A DNA stretch of 64,000 nucleotides from Hyphomicrobiales bacterium (GCA_900469625.1 UBXV01000036.1:1-64000); one strand, 5' to 3'. Positions 17,673-25,485 are shown, numbered from the stretch's first letter. Notes: generated by a model from the letters alone, not told the origin. Made by a program: numbers and translations.

Positions 17673-18245
17673 TCAGGTCTTGCCGAGAAAGGAGCGGCCG
17701 CGCGGCGACAGCCGGTAGCCGACGGCAAGGCTTTCCGTCAGCCCCAGTTCCTTCAGCTTGCGGATCAGCACCTTGAGCTTGAGTTTTTCCATGCCGACGG
17801 TTTTGGCAATTTCGGCGGCGGTGACGCCATCGCGCGCTCCGATCAGCTGGAGCGTCGGTTCGGCCCAGGTCCGGCCGGCGGCCTTGTCGAAGCCTGCGAG
17901 CCTCGCGAGGATCGCGTCACGGTCGGCCCTGGCAAGGGTCGTGTCGTCGCGCAGGGACAAACGCGGATCGTCGCCCGAGCGGTGGAAGGCGATGCGGTAA
18001 AGCGTGCCGTCGGAACGGCTCTCGAGTTCCGCGAGCAGCGCCTCGCGCGTCGCGAACCCGGCGCACTGCGCGTCGTTTGCGCCGATGTCGTCAGCATCGA
18101 TTGCCGCGATCGTATCGATCGACAGGACGCCCGCGGCCGTGCGCAGGCTGCCGCCGGCCTTCACGGTCGGCTTCGCCCAGCGCCGGAAGGCAAGCGTCAC
18201 CTCTCCCTTGGCGATCCTGTCGAGTATATCCTTGCGAAACAGCAT
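17673..18245 (-). CDS. ASCH-like domain protein with C-terminal winged helix
   Basis: A 190-residue protein. The N-terminal half (MLFRKDILDRIAKGEVTLAF, then a GVLSIDTIAAID strand) resembles the ASCH/PUA-like fold, proposed to bind RNA. The C-terminal half (residues about 115-190, TLQLIGARDGVTAAEIAKTVGMEKLKLKVLIRKLKELGL) looks like a winged helix-turn-helix. The combination suggests nucleic acid binding, but no function is known to me. The start at 18245 lies 1 nt after the stop of the LysE gene, so they are coupled; a longer frame that runs back through the LysE gene is rejected. Confidence 0.7.
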   Translation of the reverse strand: MLFRKDILDRIAKGEVTLAFRRWAKPTVKAGGSLRTAAGVLSIDTIAAIDADDIGANDAQCAGFATREALLAELESRSDGTLYRIAFHRSGDDPRLSLRDDTTLARADRDAILARLAGFDKAAGRTWAEPTLQLIGARDGVTAAEIAKTVGMEKLKLKVLIRKLKELGLTESLAVGYRLSPRGRSFLGKT

Positions 18246-18246
18246 G

Positions 18247-18876
18247 TCAGGTGGCGGCGCGGCGGTAGAAGGCGAGGGAGCCTGCCAGGGCCAGCAGCGC
18301 GCCGCCACAGATCCGTTCGAGCCAGATGGCGCCTGAATGCTTGAGGAAGCGCGCCGCCTGCGAACCGAGCAGGGCATAGCCGAGCATGACGACCAAATCG
18401 ACGGATGCGAAGACGACGGCGAGGGCGGCGTATTGCGGCGCTTGCGGCAAGCCGAGATCGATGAATTGCGGCAGGAAGGCGGAGAAGAAGAGATAGCCCT
18501 TCGGGTTGGTGGCAGCGACCAGGAAGCTCTTGAGAAAGATTGCCGATGTCGTGACGGCGGGTGCGTCCTTGTCGAGCGAGACGTCAAGCGTGCCCTTCGA
18601 GCGCAGCAGCGTGACGCCGAGAAAGGCGAGGTAGGCGGCGCCGAGCCATTTGACGACGGTAAACCAGAACTCCGACGCGGCAAGCAGCGCCCCGAGGCCG
18701 AGCGCAACCGCGCCGATCAGCACGAAATCCGAGAGCACAGCGCCGGCCATGCCCGCAAGCGCGCGCCTGATGCCGTGGCGCGAACCGTTGGTGAGCGCCA
18801 GAAGCACGGTCGGACCGGGCGTGGCGATACCGATGAAGGCGACAAAGGCGAATGCGAGGATGGTTGTACCGCCCAT
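18247..18876 (-). CDS. LysE family amino acid exporter
   Basis: A 209-residue inner-membrane protein with about six helices. The family signature near the N-terminus, ATPGPTVLLALTNGSRHGIRRALAGMAG, is clear. LysE/RhtB proteins export amino acids such as lysine, threonine or homoserine lactones; the substrate is not known here. AGGAG lies a few bases upstream of the start. It is the first gene of a probable operon with the ASCH-like and VOC genes. Confidence 0.9.
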   Translation of the reverse strand: MGGTTILAFAFVAFIGIATPGPTVLLALTNGSRHGIRRALAGMAGAVLSDFVLIGAVALGLGALLAASEFWFTVVKWLGAAYLAFLGVTLLRSKGTLDVSLDKDAPAVTTSAIFLKSFLVAATNPKGYLFFSAFLPQFIDLGLPQAPQYAALAVVFASVDLVVMLGYALLGSQAARFLKHSGAIWLERICGGALLALAGSLAFYRRAAT

Positions 18877-18944
18877 GGGACACTCCTGTGTGCAGGTGAA
18901 ATCTGTCCCACACCTTGGGCATCAGATCAATCGTTGCAGGATGC

Positions 18945-20111
18945 TCAGAACGACCCGCCGATCCGCGCGACGACGACGTCGGCGCGGTAGTCCTGTTCGG
19001 GGTCGGTTTCACGCTTGAGCGAGTGGGTGTACTCGATGGTGAGCTGTGGTTTCTTTTCCGGACCCAGCAGCAGCGAGGCCGTCAGCGCCTGCGTTTTGCG
19101 CTCGTAGAGATAGTAGTAGTAGGTGGCGCGGCTGGTCTCGAAGGTCAGCCCCGCCTTCACCCATGGGTGGAAACGCTGGCTGATGGACGCCGTGACGGTC
19201 TGCGTGAGCTCGCCCACGGCATCGTCGATATCGTCGATGACGATGGTCTGGTTGAAGCCACTGGCAAACTCGAAGCCGCCGGCCGGTTCCCATCGGGCCT
19301 CGGCGTGGAGGTAGGGCTCGCTCTTGTGATCGACTGAACCGAGGTCGTCGCTGAGCAAGGTGATCATTCCCGCTTCCCCGACAAGCGTAAAGCCTTCTTC
19401 GAACTGGCGGGCATAGGCCAGCGATCCGCGCAGTGTTTCTGCCGGAAAACGCGTAAAGGCGCTCTGGTCGCGGCTCGGGATGATGGATCGGCTGTATTCC
19501 AGGCAGAAACAGAGTTCGCCGCCGCCGGCGGCGCGAAAGTGGCTCGCGCCGAAGGTGGCAAGCGAGACGTCCGGATCGAGCTTGCTCTGGCCGAGCAGGT
19601 CCGTGGTGAAGCGCGCCGTGCCGGGCCGCTCCGTGTCGTAGCGCGCCGAGAATGCGGTCTTTCCGCCGAGAAGATCGACGGTCACCTTGCCGGCGGTCTG
19701 GGTGCTGTAATCGGTGGTGCGATAGCCGATGATGTCGTTTGGAAGCTTGAGGAAGAGATCACCGGAAGAGTTGCGGACCGCAGCGGTCTCCATCTCGATC
19801 AGAATGCCTTTGTCGACTTCGATCGAATAGCCGAGATTGCCGCCGCTGAAATGCATGTCGCCAAACCGGTAGTCGATGATCCGGCGCTCCAGATGCCTGG
19901 CGCCATAGGTCAGCTTGCCATCGCCAAGTGGAATGCTGCCCCGTAGCCCCAGCTTGCCTTCCCAAAATGGGCCGGAGAGCGCCTGGGGATCTTCAAATAT
20001 GTTGGTGCTATGGCCGTATCCGGCCATGTAGTCGACGGTCGTTTCGGCGATCGCCAGGGATGGGGCGATGAGGAGGACGGTTGCAGATAGTGCGGCCGGG
20101 AATGTTCGCAT
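18945..20111 (-). CDS. Outer membrane beta-barrel protein
   Basis: A 388-residue exported protein. The signal peptide ends ...LAIA-ET. The mature part is a series of amphipathic strands with many aromatic residues (TTVDYMAGYGHSTNIF, ARWEPAGGFEFASGF, TYYYYLYERK) and ends in VVVARIGGSF with a C-terminal phenylalanine, the signal recognised by the BAM machinery. It belongs to the beta-barrel porin 2 type of proteins as far as I can tell. The ATG at 20111 is preferred over an upstream TTG because GGACGAAGGGG precedes it. It is divergent from the small LSG-repeat protein; a shared 270-bp AT-rich region separates them. Confidence 0.78.
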   Translation of the reverse strand: MRTFPAALSATVLLIAPSLAIAETTVDYMAGYGHSTNIFEDPQALSGPFWEGKLGLRGSIPLGDGKLTYGARHLERRIIDYRFGDMHFSGGNLGYSIEVDKGILIEMETAAVRNSSGDLFLKLPNDIIGYRTTDYSTQTAGKVTVDLLGGKTAFSARYDTERPGTARFTTDLLGQSKLDPDVSLATFGASHFRAAGGGELCFCLEYSRSIIPSRDQSAFTRFPAETLRGSLAYARQFEEGFTLVGEAGMITLLSDDLGSVDHKSEPYLHAEARWEPAGGFEFASGFNQTIVIDDIDDAVGELTQTVTASISQRFHPWVKAGLTFETSRATYYYYLYERKTQALTASLLLGPEKKPQLTIEYTHSLKRETDPEQDYRADVVVARIGGSF

Positions 20112-20385
20112 CCCCTTCGTCCTCAATGAGTTCCTTTATAATGATATTATGGATTTACATGATTAACAAAACCTTGCGTTGTAGAAGCGGCCGGCGTTCG
20201 CATCCGGCATCCCTTGGCGGAACATCAGCATCAGGTTGCGATTACAGGTGAAAAATATATCGCTAAAATTGTATATGTTATGCTTAACCGTTTATTATGA
20301 TTGGCTTTCTTGATTGATTAATGAAATGCTAATTGTATCCTTTGAGTTGTGTACAGCAAGTGCACGTTCAACAGGAGGTAAACCC
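20112..20385. promoter_or_regulatory. AT-rich divergent promoter region
   Basis: 274 bp unusually AT-rich for this window, between the divergent barrel gene and the secreted repeat protein gene. It contains several TTAA and TTAT words, for instance CTTAACCGTTTATTATG near 20283-20299. I could not define exact promoters. Confidence 0.4.
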
Positions 20386-20670
20386 ATGACGATCAAGGCA
20401 ATTTGTATCGCATTCGCAGTTGTGGCCGCCACTGTTTCCCAGGCTTCGGCCGGGGGGCTGTCGCTTGGAGTTCTGTCCGGCAAGAAGGTCAGTGTTCTCT
20501 CCGGCGGCGTCGCCAATGGTATCGTGATTGCCCCGAGCGTCGATGTCGGTGACGTTCTTTCCGGCAACGATATCCTCAACAAGTCGCTGAACGGCACGCT
20601 CAACAACGTGCTTTCGGGCAATGCCCTCGGTATCCTCTCCGGCAACGGTGGCAAGCAGCGTCGCCACTGA
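20386..20670 (+). CDS. Small secreted protein with (V/I)LSG repeats
   Basis: A 94-residue protein with a signal peptide of about 22 residues ending SQASA-GG. The mature 72 residues hold five copies of (V/I)LSG, at residues 29-32, 37-40, 57-60, 75-78 and 83-86, mostly followed by G, N or K; the spacings are 8, 20, 18 and 8, nearly symmetric. The copies use different codons for Leu, Ser and Gly (CTG/CTC/CTT, TCC/TCG), so the repeat is conserved as protein rather than as recent DNA duplication. There are no cysteines after the signal region. AGGAGGTA at 20373-20380 is an ideal ribosome binding site. No known family is recognised; an extracellular or surface role is inferred. Confidence 0.75.
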   Translation: MTIKAICIAFAVVAATVSQASAGGLSLGVLSGKKVSVLSGGVANGIVIAPSVDVGDVLSGNDILNKSLNGTLNNVLSGNALGILSGNGGKQRRH

Positions 20671-20719
20671 CAGGTCGGTTCAGGATCGGCTGAACGCCGG
20701 TCTCCTTCAATTTTTTTCG

Positions 20720-20848
20720 CATCCTGGCCGGATGCGGCGCGATGAAGCAGGGATGCAGAGAGAACCTGCCCCGTTCTCTTCGCCATAAGTCGCGCACGTC
20801 TTAAGACGGAGAGTGGATGACGCCCAGACACGTCATCCGCTCTTTTTC
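20720..20848 (+). ncRNA. Candidate small RNA or structured 3' UTR
   Basis: Four hairpins in about 120 nt: GCATCC/GGATGC near 20720-20738, GAGAAC/GTTCTC near 20760-20778, the palindrome CGTCTTAAGACG near 20797-20808, and a 12-bp stem at 20811-20842 ending in a T tract. No open reading frame explains them. It may be an independent sRNA or the 3' end of the upstream mRNA. Confidence 0.35.
20811..20847 (+). terminator. Rho-independent terminator
   Basis: GAGTGGATGACG (20811-20822) pairs with CGTCATCCGCTC (20831-20842), one T-G wobble, 8-nt loop, and five T at 20843-20847. It lies about 140 nt after the small secreted protein gene. Confidence 0.88.
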
Positions 20849-20873
20849 GTTCGCGCTAAAGGAACGGCCGCGT

Positions 20874-20902
20874 TTGACAGTTCCGATCACTTCCCCTATG
20901 GA
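20874..20902 (+). promoter_or_regulatory. Predicted sigma-70 type promoter
   Basis: TTGACA at 20874-20879, a 17-nt spacer and TATGGA at 20897-20902, directly after the preceding terminator and about 140 nt before the glyoxalase-superfamily gene. The 20671-21052 gap otherwise holds the hairpin region described separately. Confidence 0.5.
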
Positions 20903-21052
20903 CGCTTAAGGGCAAGGGTCCCTGCCGTCCGCGAGCGTCATGCTTTGGTGAAGCCCTTCTTGTCAGACACGGTCAGCCGAAACGGCATGCGAACCGGTGG
21001 CAATGCGGGCACCCATCTTAGAAGATTGCATGCCGCAGCAGGAGACCCTGTC

Positions 21053-21499
21053 ATGATGCGCGGATCAAATACGCTGCCATCGCTCGAAGCCATCAAGGAC
21101 CAGGCAAAACGCCTGCGATCGCGGCTGTCGGACGAAGGCGAAACCATCACCTATTCCCGTTCGCTCGAACTGGTCGCCGCCCAATACGGCTATCGCGACT
21201 GGAATACACTTCACGCGGCCGCCGGCAACCGGCCGCCGTTCAATCCCTGGATGCTCGGTTCCCGGGTGAAGGGCCTCTATCTCGGCCAACCCTTCGAGGG
21301 CGAGATCCTGTCGGTGCAGGCGCTGACGTCGCAGCCCGGACGCTACCGGCTGACGATGAAATTCGACGAACCGGTCGATGTCGTCACGTTCGAGAGCTTT
21401 TCCGCATTTCGCCAGCGGGTGACGGCGACGGTCGACGAGACCGGGCGCACCATCGAGAAAACCTCCAACGGCCAGCCGCAGCTGCAATTGGAGTGGTGA
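21053..21499 (+). CDS. Glyoxalase superfamily-type small protein
   Basis: A 148-residue protein. The N-terminal SLEAIKDQAKRLRSRLSDEGETITYSRSLELVAAQYGYRDWNTL segment is helical and matches a widespread rhizobial small-protein family annotated as glyoxalase superfamily; it ends in a beta-rich half (GSRVKGLYLGQPFEGEIL...). The family's biochemical role is unknown and the glyoxalase label rests on remote similarity. Two adjacent ATGs (21053 and 21056) follow CAGGAGA, and either could be the start. It has its own predicted promoter and no operon partner. Confidence 0.65.
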   Translation: MMRGSNTLPSLEAIKDQAKRLRSRLSDEGETITYSRSLELVAAQYGYRDWNTLHAAAGNRPPFNPWMLGSRVKGLYLGQPFEGEILSVQALTSQPGRYRLTMKFDEPVDVVTFESFSAFRQRVTATVDETGRTIEKTSNGQPQLQLEW

Positions 21500-21650
21500 G
21501 CTGCGTCAGCCGCCAACGCCGTTGCGGCATGACGCTTGCGCGGTACCGACGATTTCCTCGCTTGACCCAGATCCCGGATGCGCAATGCTTCGGGATCTGA
21601 TCGTCGGAGCGTCGCGCGCTTTCTCAAATCCTGTTCCAACTCCCCCGGAT

Positions 21651-21707
21651 GGCGAAGTGTCGGCCTGGGGGCGAAGTGTCGCTATGGGGGCGAAGTGTCG
21701 CCCTGGA
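21651..21707 (+). repeat. Three tandem 19-bp repeats
   Basis: Three copies of GGCGAAGTGTCG-nnn-TGGR in exact 19-bp phase, starting at 21651, 21670 and 21689. The first 12 bases are identical in all three. They lie in a 490-bp gap (21500-21990) without a supported gene. Regular direct repeats of this kind occur at the ends of some insertion sequences, but no transposase remnant is seen. Confidence 0.8.
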
Positions 21708-21855
21708 CGGAGCTGTCACACCGTTGGGAGAACCGCGCGCATGTCCGACGCCGCCCCATCGTGCCGAGCGGGTGTGCCTGACGTTGCCTCTGCTAAGGCG
21801 TGAGCCGTTCGTTCGTCAGTCAGTCCCGCCCGGTCATTCCGCAGCGCTTCATTAG

Positions 21856-21906
21856 TTGCGAATGAGTTGCATTTGCACTATCAATGTAGTTGCGAATGGT
21901 TCGCAA
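21856..21906 (+). promoter_or_regulatory. Fur-like operator pair upstream of MCO-ZIP operon
   Basis: A perfect inverted repeat TTGCGAA-TGG-TTCGCAA at 21890-21906, plus a second TTGCGAATG half at 21856-21864 that lies 34 bp upstream and is followed by TTGCATTTGCA. This matches the general form of Fur-type boxes (TTGCGAATnnTTCGCAA). It lies 85 bp upstream of the multicopper oxidase start. The regulator (Fur, Mur, Irr or another) is inferred only from sequence form. Confidence 0.6.
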
Positions 21907-21990
21907 TAGGCCGTGCGATGCTTTCGGTTCGCCGCGCAGCCGATGCGGGCAGCCGGGCGCAGGGATGGTATCCGCCAAGGGGAGACGGCG

Positions 21991-23118
21991 ATGGGAAAAT
22001 CGGGAAAGCAGGACATGCTCGGGCGGCGTAGCCTGCTGATGGGCGGGCTGGCGGCGGCCGGCGGCACGGCGATCTGCGCCGGGGCCGCGCTGGCGCAACA
22101 GGCGTCCCATGGCGGCGGGCACAGGATGGCGGCGAGCGATGCCATGGCGGCGCCGATGCCATCAATGGGCCATGGGGCGATGATCACCGTCGGCGATGTC
22201 GACAGCGCAGCCAACGGTTTCGATCCGACCGACATGCTGACCGACTGGGATACGGGCACGGTCACGACATTGCCGGATGGACGGACGTTGCGCACCTTCG
22301 AGATGACGGCCGAGGATCGCGAGATCGAGATTGCGCCGGGCATCAGGTTTCCCGCCTGGACCTATAACGGTCGCGTTCCCGGGCCGGCGCTCAGGGCCAA
22401 GGAGGGCGAACGCTTAAAGATCGTCTTTCGCAATTACGCGTCGCACCCGCATTCGATCCATTTTCACGGCATCCACGCGGCGCGCATGGACGGCGTGCCG
22501 GGCGCCGGCATGGTCGATCCCGGCGACGAGTTCGTCTACGAGTTCGATGCCAAGCCCTTCGGCTGCCATCTCTACCATTGCCATGCGATGCCGCTGCGCC
22601 GCCACATCCACAAGGGCATGTACGGCGCCTTCGTCATCGACCCGGATCCGGAGCGCCACCCCGATCAGATTGACGTCGCCCGTTCACGGCTCTTCGGCAC
22701 GCCCGAGAATGCCGGCTGGCAGGAACTGGTGATGGTGATGAACGCCTTCGACACCAACTTCGATGCCGAGAACGAATTCTACGCGGTCAACACCGTCGCC
22801 CATGCCTTCATGAAGCGGCCGATCCGCATCGTGAAGGAAAAGCCGGTGCGCATCTACCTCGTCAACGTCATCGAGTTCGATCCGATCAACTCGTTCCACC
22901 TGCACGCCAACTTCTTCGACTACTACGAACAGGGAACGACGCTGACGCCGACCTTGAAAACGGTCGACCTCATCACCCAGTGCCAGGCGCAGCGTGGCAT
23001 TCTCGAGTTCACTTTTGCCGAGCACGAACCCGGCCTCTACATGTTTCATCCGCACCAGACCGAATTTACCGAGCTCGGATGGGTCGGCATGTTCGACGTG
23101 GTGGAGGCGCTGGCATGA
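21991..23118 (+). CDS. Tat-exported two-domain multicopper oxidase
   Basis: A 375-residue multicopper oxidase with two cupredoxin domains. The N-terminus has a twin-arginine signal, GRRSLLMGGLAAAGGTA, so it is exported folded. Copper ligands are visible: H157 and H159 in HSIHFHG, H196-C197-H198 in YHCHAMPLRRHIHKGM with H205 and M210 as probable further type 1 ligands, H303 and H305 in SFHLHANFF, and H353 and H355 in MFHPHQTEF. The type 1 cysteine is in domain 1 and the last domain lacks an HCH motif, as in two-domain laccases and nitrite-reductase relatives. The substrate is unknown; ferroxidase is a reasonable guess from the coupled ZIP gene. Start 21991 follows AAGGGGAGA. Its stop overlaps the ZIP start (ATGA). 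Confidence 0.9.
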   Translation: MGKSGKQDMLGRRSLLMGGLAAAGGTAICAGAALAQQASHGGGHRMAASDAMAAPMPSMGHGAMITVGDVDSAANGFDPTDMLTDWDTGTVTTLPDGRTLRTFEMTAEDREIEIAPGIRFPAWTYNGRVPGPALRAKEGERLKIVFRNYASHPHSIHFHGIHAARMDGVPGAGMVDPGDEFVYEFDAKPFGCHLYHCHAMPLRRHIHKGMYGAFVIDPDPERHPDQIDVARSRLFGTPENAGWQELVMVMNAFDTNFDAENEFYAVNTVAHAFMKRPIRIVKEKPVRIYLVNVIEFDPINSFHLHANFFDYYEQGTTLTPTLKTVDLITQCQAQRGILEFTFAEHEPGLYMFHPHQTEFTELGWVGMFDVVEALA

Positions 23119-24302
23119 ACGAGACCTTGCCGAGGACCGCCATCCGCGCAGCCAGGACCAATCTGGTGTGGCTGGCCCTGCCGCTCATCGCTTTTGCCGT
23201 CGCCGTGGTCTGGCTCGTAACGACCGACCCGCTGTCCGGCTTCCGCAACGGCGCGCCGCCGGTCGAAAACCTGACCTTCGAGCGCACCGTGCTCGACGAC
23301 AGCGGCCTGCGGCTCCTGGTTCGCGCCGGGGGCTCGGAGCCGATGACCGTGGCGCAGGTGCAGGTCGACGATGCCTATTGGCAATTCACCCAGGACCCGC
23401 CCGGTCCCATCGCTCGGGGTCGGACGGCCTGGCTGGCCCTGCCGTTTCCCTGGATGCTCGGCGAGGCGCATGCGCTGAAAGTGGTGACCAACACCGGCAC
23501 CACCTTTACGCACGAGATCGCCGTCGCCGTGCCGACACCGCAGGCAACCGCGGGCCAATTGCGGCTGCAGGCACTGGTCGGCCTCATCGTCGGCATCGTG
23601 CCCGTGGCAGTCGGGCTGATGTTCTATCCGGTGCTGCGCGGCGTCGGCCGGTCCGGCATGGCGTTTCTGCTGTCGCTGACCATCGGGCTTCTCGCCTTCC
23701 TGCTGGTCGATGCCAGTGCCGAAGCGCTGGAACTGGCGTCTGAGGCGGCGGCCATTTTCCAGGGGCCGGTCATGGTCGTGCTTGCGGGTATCGGCAGCTT
23801 CCTTCTGCTGATGGCCGTCGGCCGGCGCGGTGGCGTGCCGACGGGGCTCGCGCTTGCCACCTATATCGCCCTCGGCATCGGCCTGCACAATCTGGGCGAG
23901 GGGCTGGCGATCGGGGCGGCCTTTGCAGCCGGTTCGGCCGGGCTCGGCACCTTTCTGGTGCTCGGCTTCGCGCTCCACAACGTCACCGAAGGCATCGGCA
24001 TTGCCGCGCCGATCCTGAAACAGCGGCCGCCCTTGTGGACCTTTGTCGGGCTGACGCTGCTTGCCGGCGGTCCGGCGGTCCTTGGCATGTGGCTCGGCAG
24101 CCTGGCGGCGTCGGCGCAATGGTCGGCATTGGCGCTGGCTGTCGGGGCAGGGGCGATCCTGCAGGTGATCGTCGAGGTCGGTGCCTATCTGATGCGCCAG
24201 AGTGGAAAGCGGCTCGAGGTCTTCCTGACGCCGCCCGTCATGGGCGGGCTCGCCGCCGGCGTTGGCTTCATGTACCTGACCGCGGCGCTGGTGAAGATCT
24301 GA
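23115..24302 (+). CDS. ZIP family metal transporter with N-terminal periplasmic domain
   Basis: A 395-residue protein. One transmembrane helix (about residues 17-37) is followed by a soluble beta-rich segment (about 50-150) and then a ZIP-like membrane domain from about 155 to the end. The ZIP metal-site helices show GLHNLGEGLAIGAAF and ALHNVTEGIGIAAP, with the conserved His and Glu residues. ZIP proteins move Zn2+, Fe2+ or Mn2+ into the cytoplasm. The extra N-terminal domain is uncommon and could dock the multicopper oxidase, whose gene is translationally coupled. This docking is inference. The start at 23115 overlaps the oxidase stop. Confidence 0.88.
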   Translation: MNETLPRTAIRAARTNLVWLALPLIAFAVAVVWLVTTDPLSGFRNGAPPVENLTFERTVLDDSGLRLLVRAGGSEPMTVAQVQVDDAYWQFTQDPPGPIARGRTAWLALPFPWMLGEAHALKVVTNTGTTFTHEIAVAVPTPQATAGQLRLQALVGLIVGIVPVAVGLMFYPVLRGVGRSGMAFLLSLTIGLLAFLLVDASAEALELASEAAAIFQGPVMVVLAGIGSFLLLMAVGRRGGVPTGLALATYIALGIGLHNLGEGLAIGAAFAAGSAGLGTFLVLGFALHNVTEGIGIAAPILKQRPPLWTFVGLTLLAGGPAVLGMWLGSLAASAQWSALALAVGAGAILQVIVEVGAYLMRQSGKRLEVFLTPPVMGGLAAGVGFMYLTAALVKI

Positions 24303-24370
24303 TTTTGGCTTGCTGCTGGTTGCTGAACTTGCAGGACGTGGCCGCGTCAGCCCCTCATTCGGCTGCCGCC

Positions 24371-24398
24371 ACCTTCTCCCCGCTTGGCGGGGAGAAGG
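24371..24398. repeat. REP-like palindromic repeat
   Basis: CTTCTCCCCGC, short loop, GCGGGGAGAAGG, the third copy in this window of the palindrome seen near 6643. It lies between the convergent ZIP and WD40 genes and could act as a bidirectional transcription barrier. Confidence 0.65.
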
Positions 24399-24459
24399 GA
24401 CTTGCGGGACGGTGTCGCCCAGGCATCTTTCGGCACGCTTTGAGAAAGTCGCGTAAACG

Positions 24460-25449
24460 TTACCCGGCGATATCGACGATGCCGCAGTCGCCAGCGGCCG
24501 AGCCGAAGACGAGCTGGCGCCCGTCCTTGCTCCAGGCCATGGCGCTGATGGCGCCCTTGCCGGGGCGGCGCAGCAGCACTTCCTTGCTGTCGGCGAAGCG
24601 GGCGGCAAGGATCATGCCGTCCTGGTAGCCGATGGCGACGATGTCTTCGGACGGATGGCAGGAGACAGAGGTCACCATGATGTCGGCGCGGGTTCCGAGT
24701 TCCATCGGCGCCTTGCCCATCGGTCCGTCCTTGCCCTGGAAGGGCCAGACGATGGCGGCCGGCGCGCCGGAGGAGGCGAGCCACTTGCCCTTGGCGGACC
24801 AGGAGAGCGACTTCACCTTGGCCGGATAGCCAGTCATGCGCATGTGGCGGGCCTCGGCGCCGGGCTTGGCGTCGAGCTTCCAGCCGTGCAGGGCGTTTTC
24901 CTGCATGGTGGTGACGAGGAAACGGCCGTCGGGCGAGAAAGTGACTCCGGTATGGGCGCCCTTCCAGTCGAGATCGATCGGCTGGCCTGATGTCGCCACC
25001 CAATGCATCGACACGCCGTTATAACGGGCAGCGGCCACGCGCAGGCCCTTCGGGGCGAAGGCGAGGCCTTCGACCGTGCGTTCCTCGGCAAACTCCTTCG
25101 TCTGGCCGTCGGCGAGCCGCACATGCGTGGTCTTGCCATAGGCGTAGCCGACGGCGCCTTGCGGGCCGGCGGCGACCTGGGCGATCCATTTGCGTGGCGC
25201 TTCGGCAACCAGTGTCGTGGTGCCGTCGGCGGCCGTGCGCATCACCTTGCCGTCTTCGCCGCCGGTCAGAAGCGTGTCGGTCGCCTCGTCGTGAACGAAC
25301 GACAGCAGGCCCTCATGGGCCTCCGTCGTCTTGTGGCCGATGTCGAGACGGTGGATGGCGCCGGTGGCTTCGGCGAAGAACGGTATGCCCTTGAGAAAGG
25401 TCACGCCAACGACGTGGCCTTCAAGATCGAGCGGAGCGACTGTCGGCAT
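24460..25449 (-). CDS. WD40 repeat protein
   Basis: A 329-residue beta-propeller protein. Repeating units such as GVTFSPDGRFLVTTMQENALHGWKLD and SLSWSAKGKWLASSGAPAAIVWPFQG show the WD40 pattern, about seven blades. No signal peptide is present, so it is cytoplasmic. Rhizobial WD40 proteins are often encoded beside a CobW-type metal GTPase, as here (109 bp downstream), which suggests a scaffold role in zinc handling; this is inference from context. Confidence 0.85.
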   Translation of the reverse strand: MPTVAPLDLEGHVVGVTFLKGIPFFAEATGAIHRLDIGHKTTEAHEGLLSFVHDEATDTLLTGGEDGKVMRTAADGTTTLVAEAPRKWIAQVAAGPQGAVGYAYGKTTHVRLADGQTKEFAEERTVEGLAFAPKGLRVAAARYNGVSMHWVATSGQPIDLDWKGAHTGVTFSPDGRFLVTTMQENALHGWKLDAKPGAEARHMRMTGYPAKVKSLSWSAKGKWLASSGAPAAIVWPFQGKDGPMGKAPMELGTRADIMVTSVSCHPSEDIVAIGYQDGMILAARFADSKEVLLRRPGKGAISAMAWSKDGRQLVFGSAAGDCGIVDIAG

Positions 25450-25485
25450 CAGATTGTTTTGGTCCCCTGGTTCGGCATGCGGTCA

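Noticed and set aside
20813-21052. Longer N-terminus for the glyoxalase-superfamily gene
   Set aside because: It would begin inside the terminator hairpin and run through a predicted promoter; a good ribosome binding site precedes 21053.
21522-21855. Small frames in the 490-bp gap
   Set aside because: They are generated by the 19-bp tandem repeat and have no ribosome binding site or family match.
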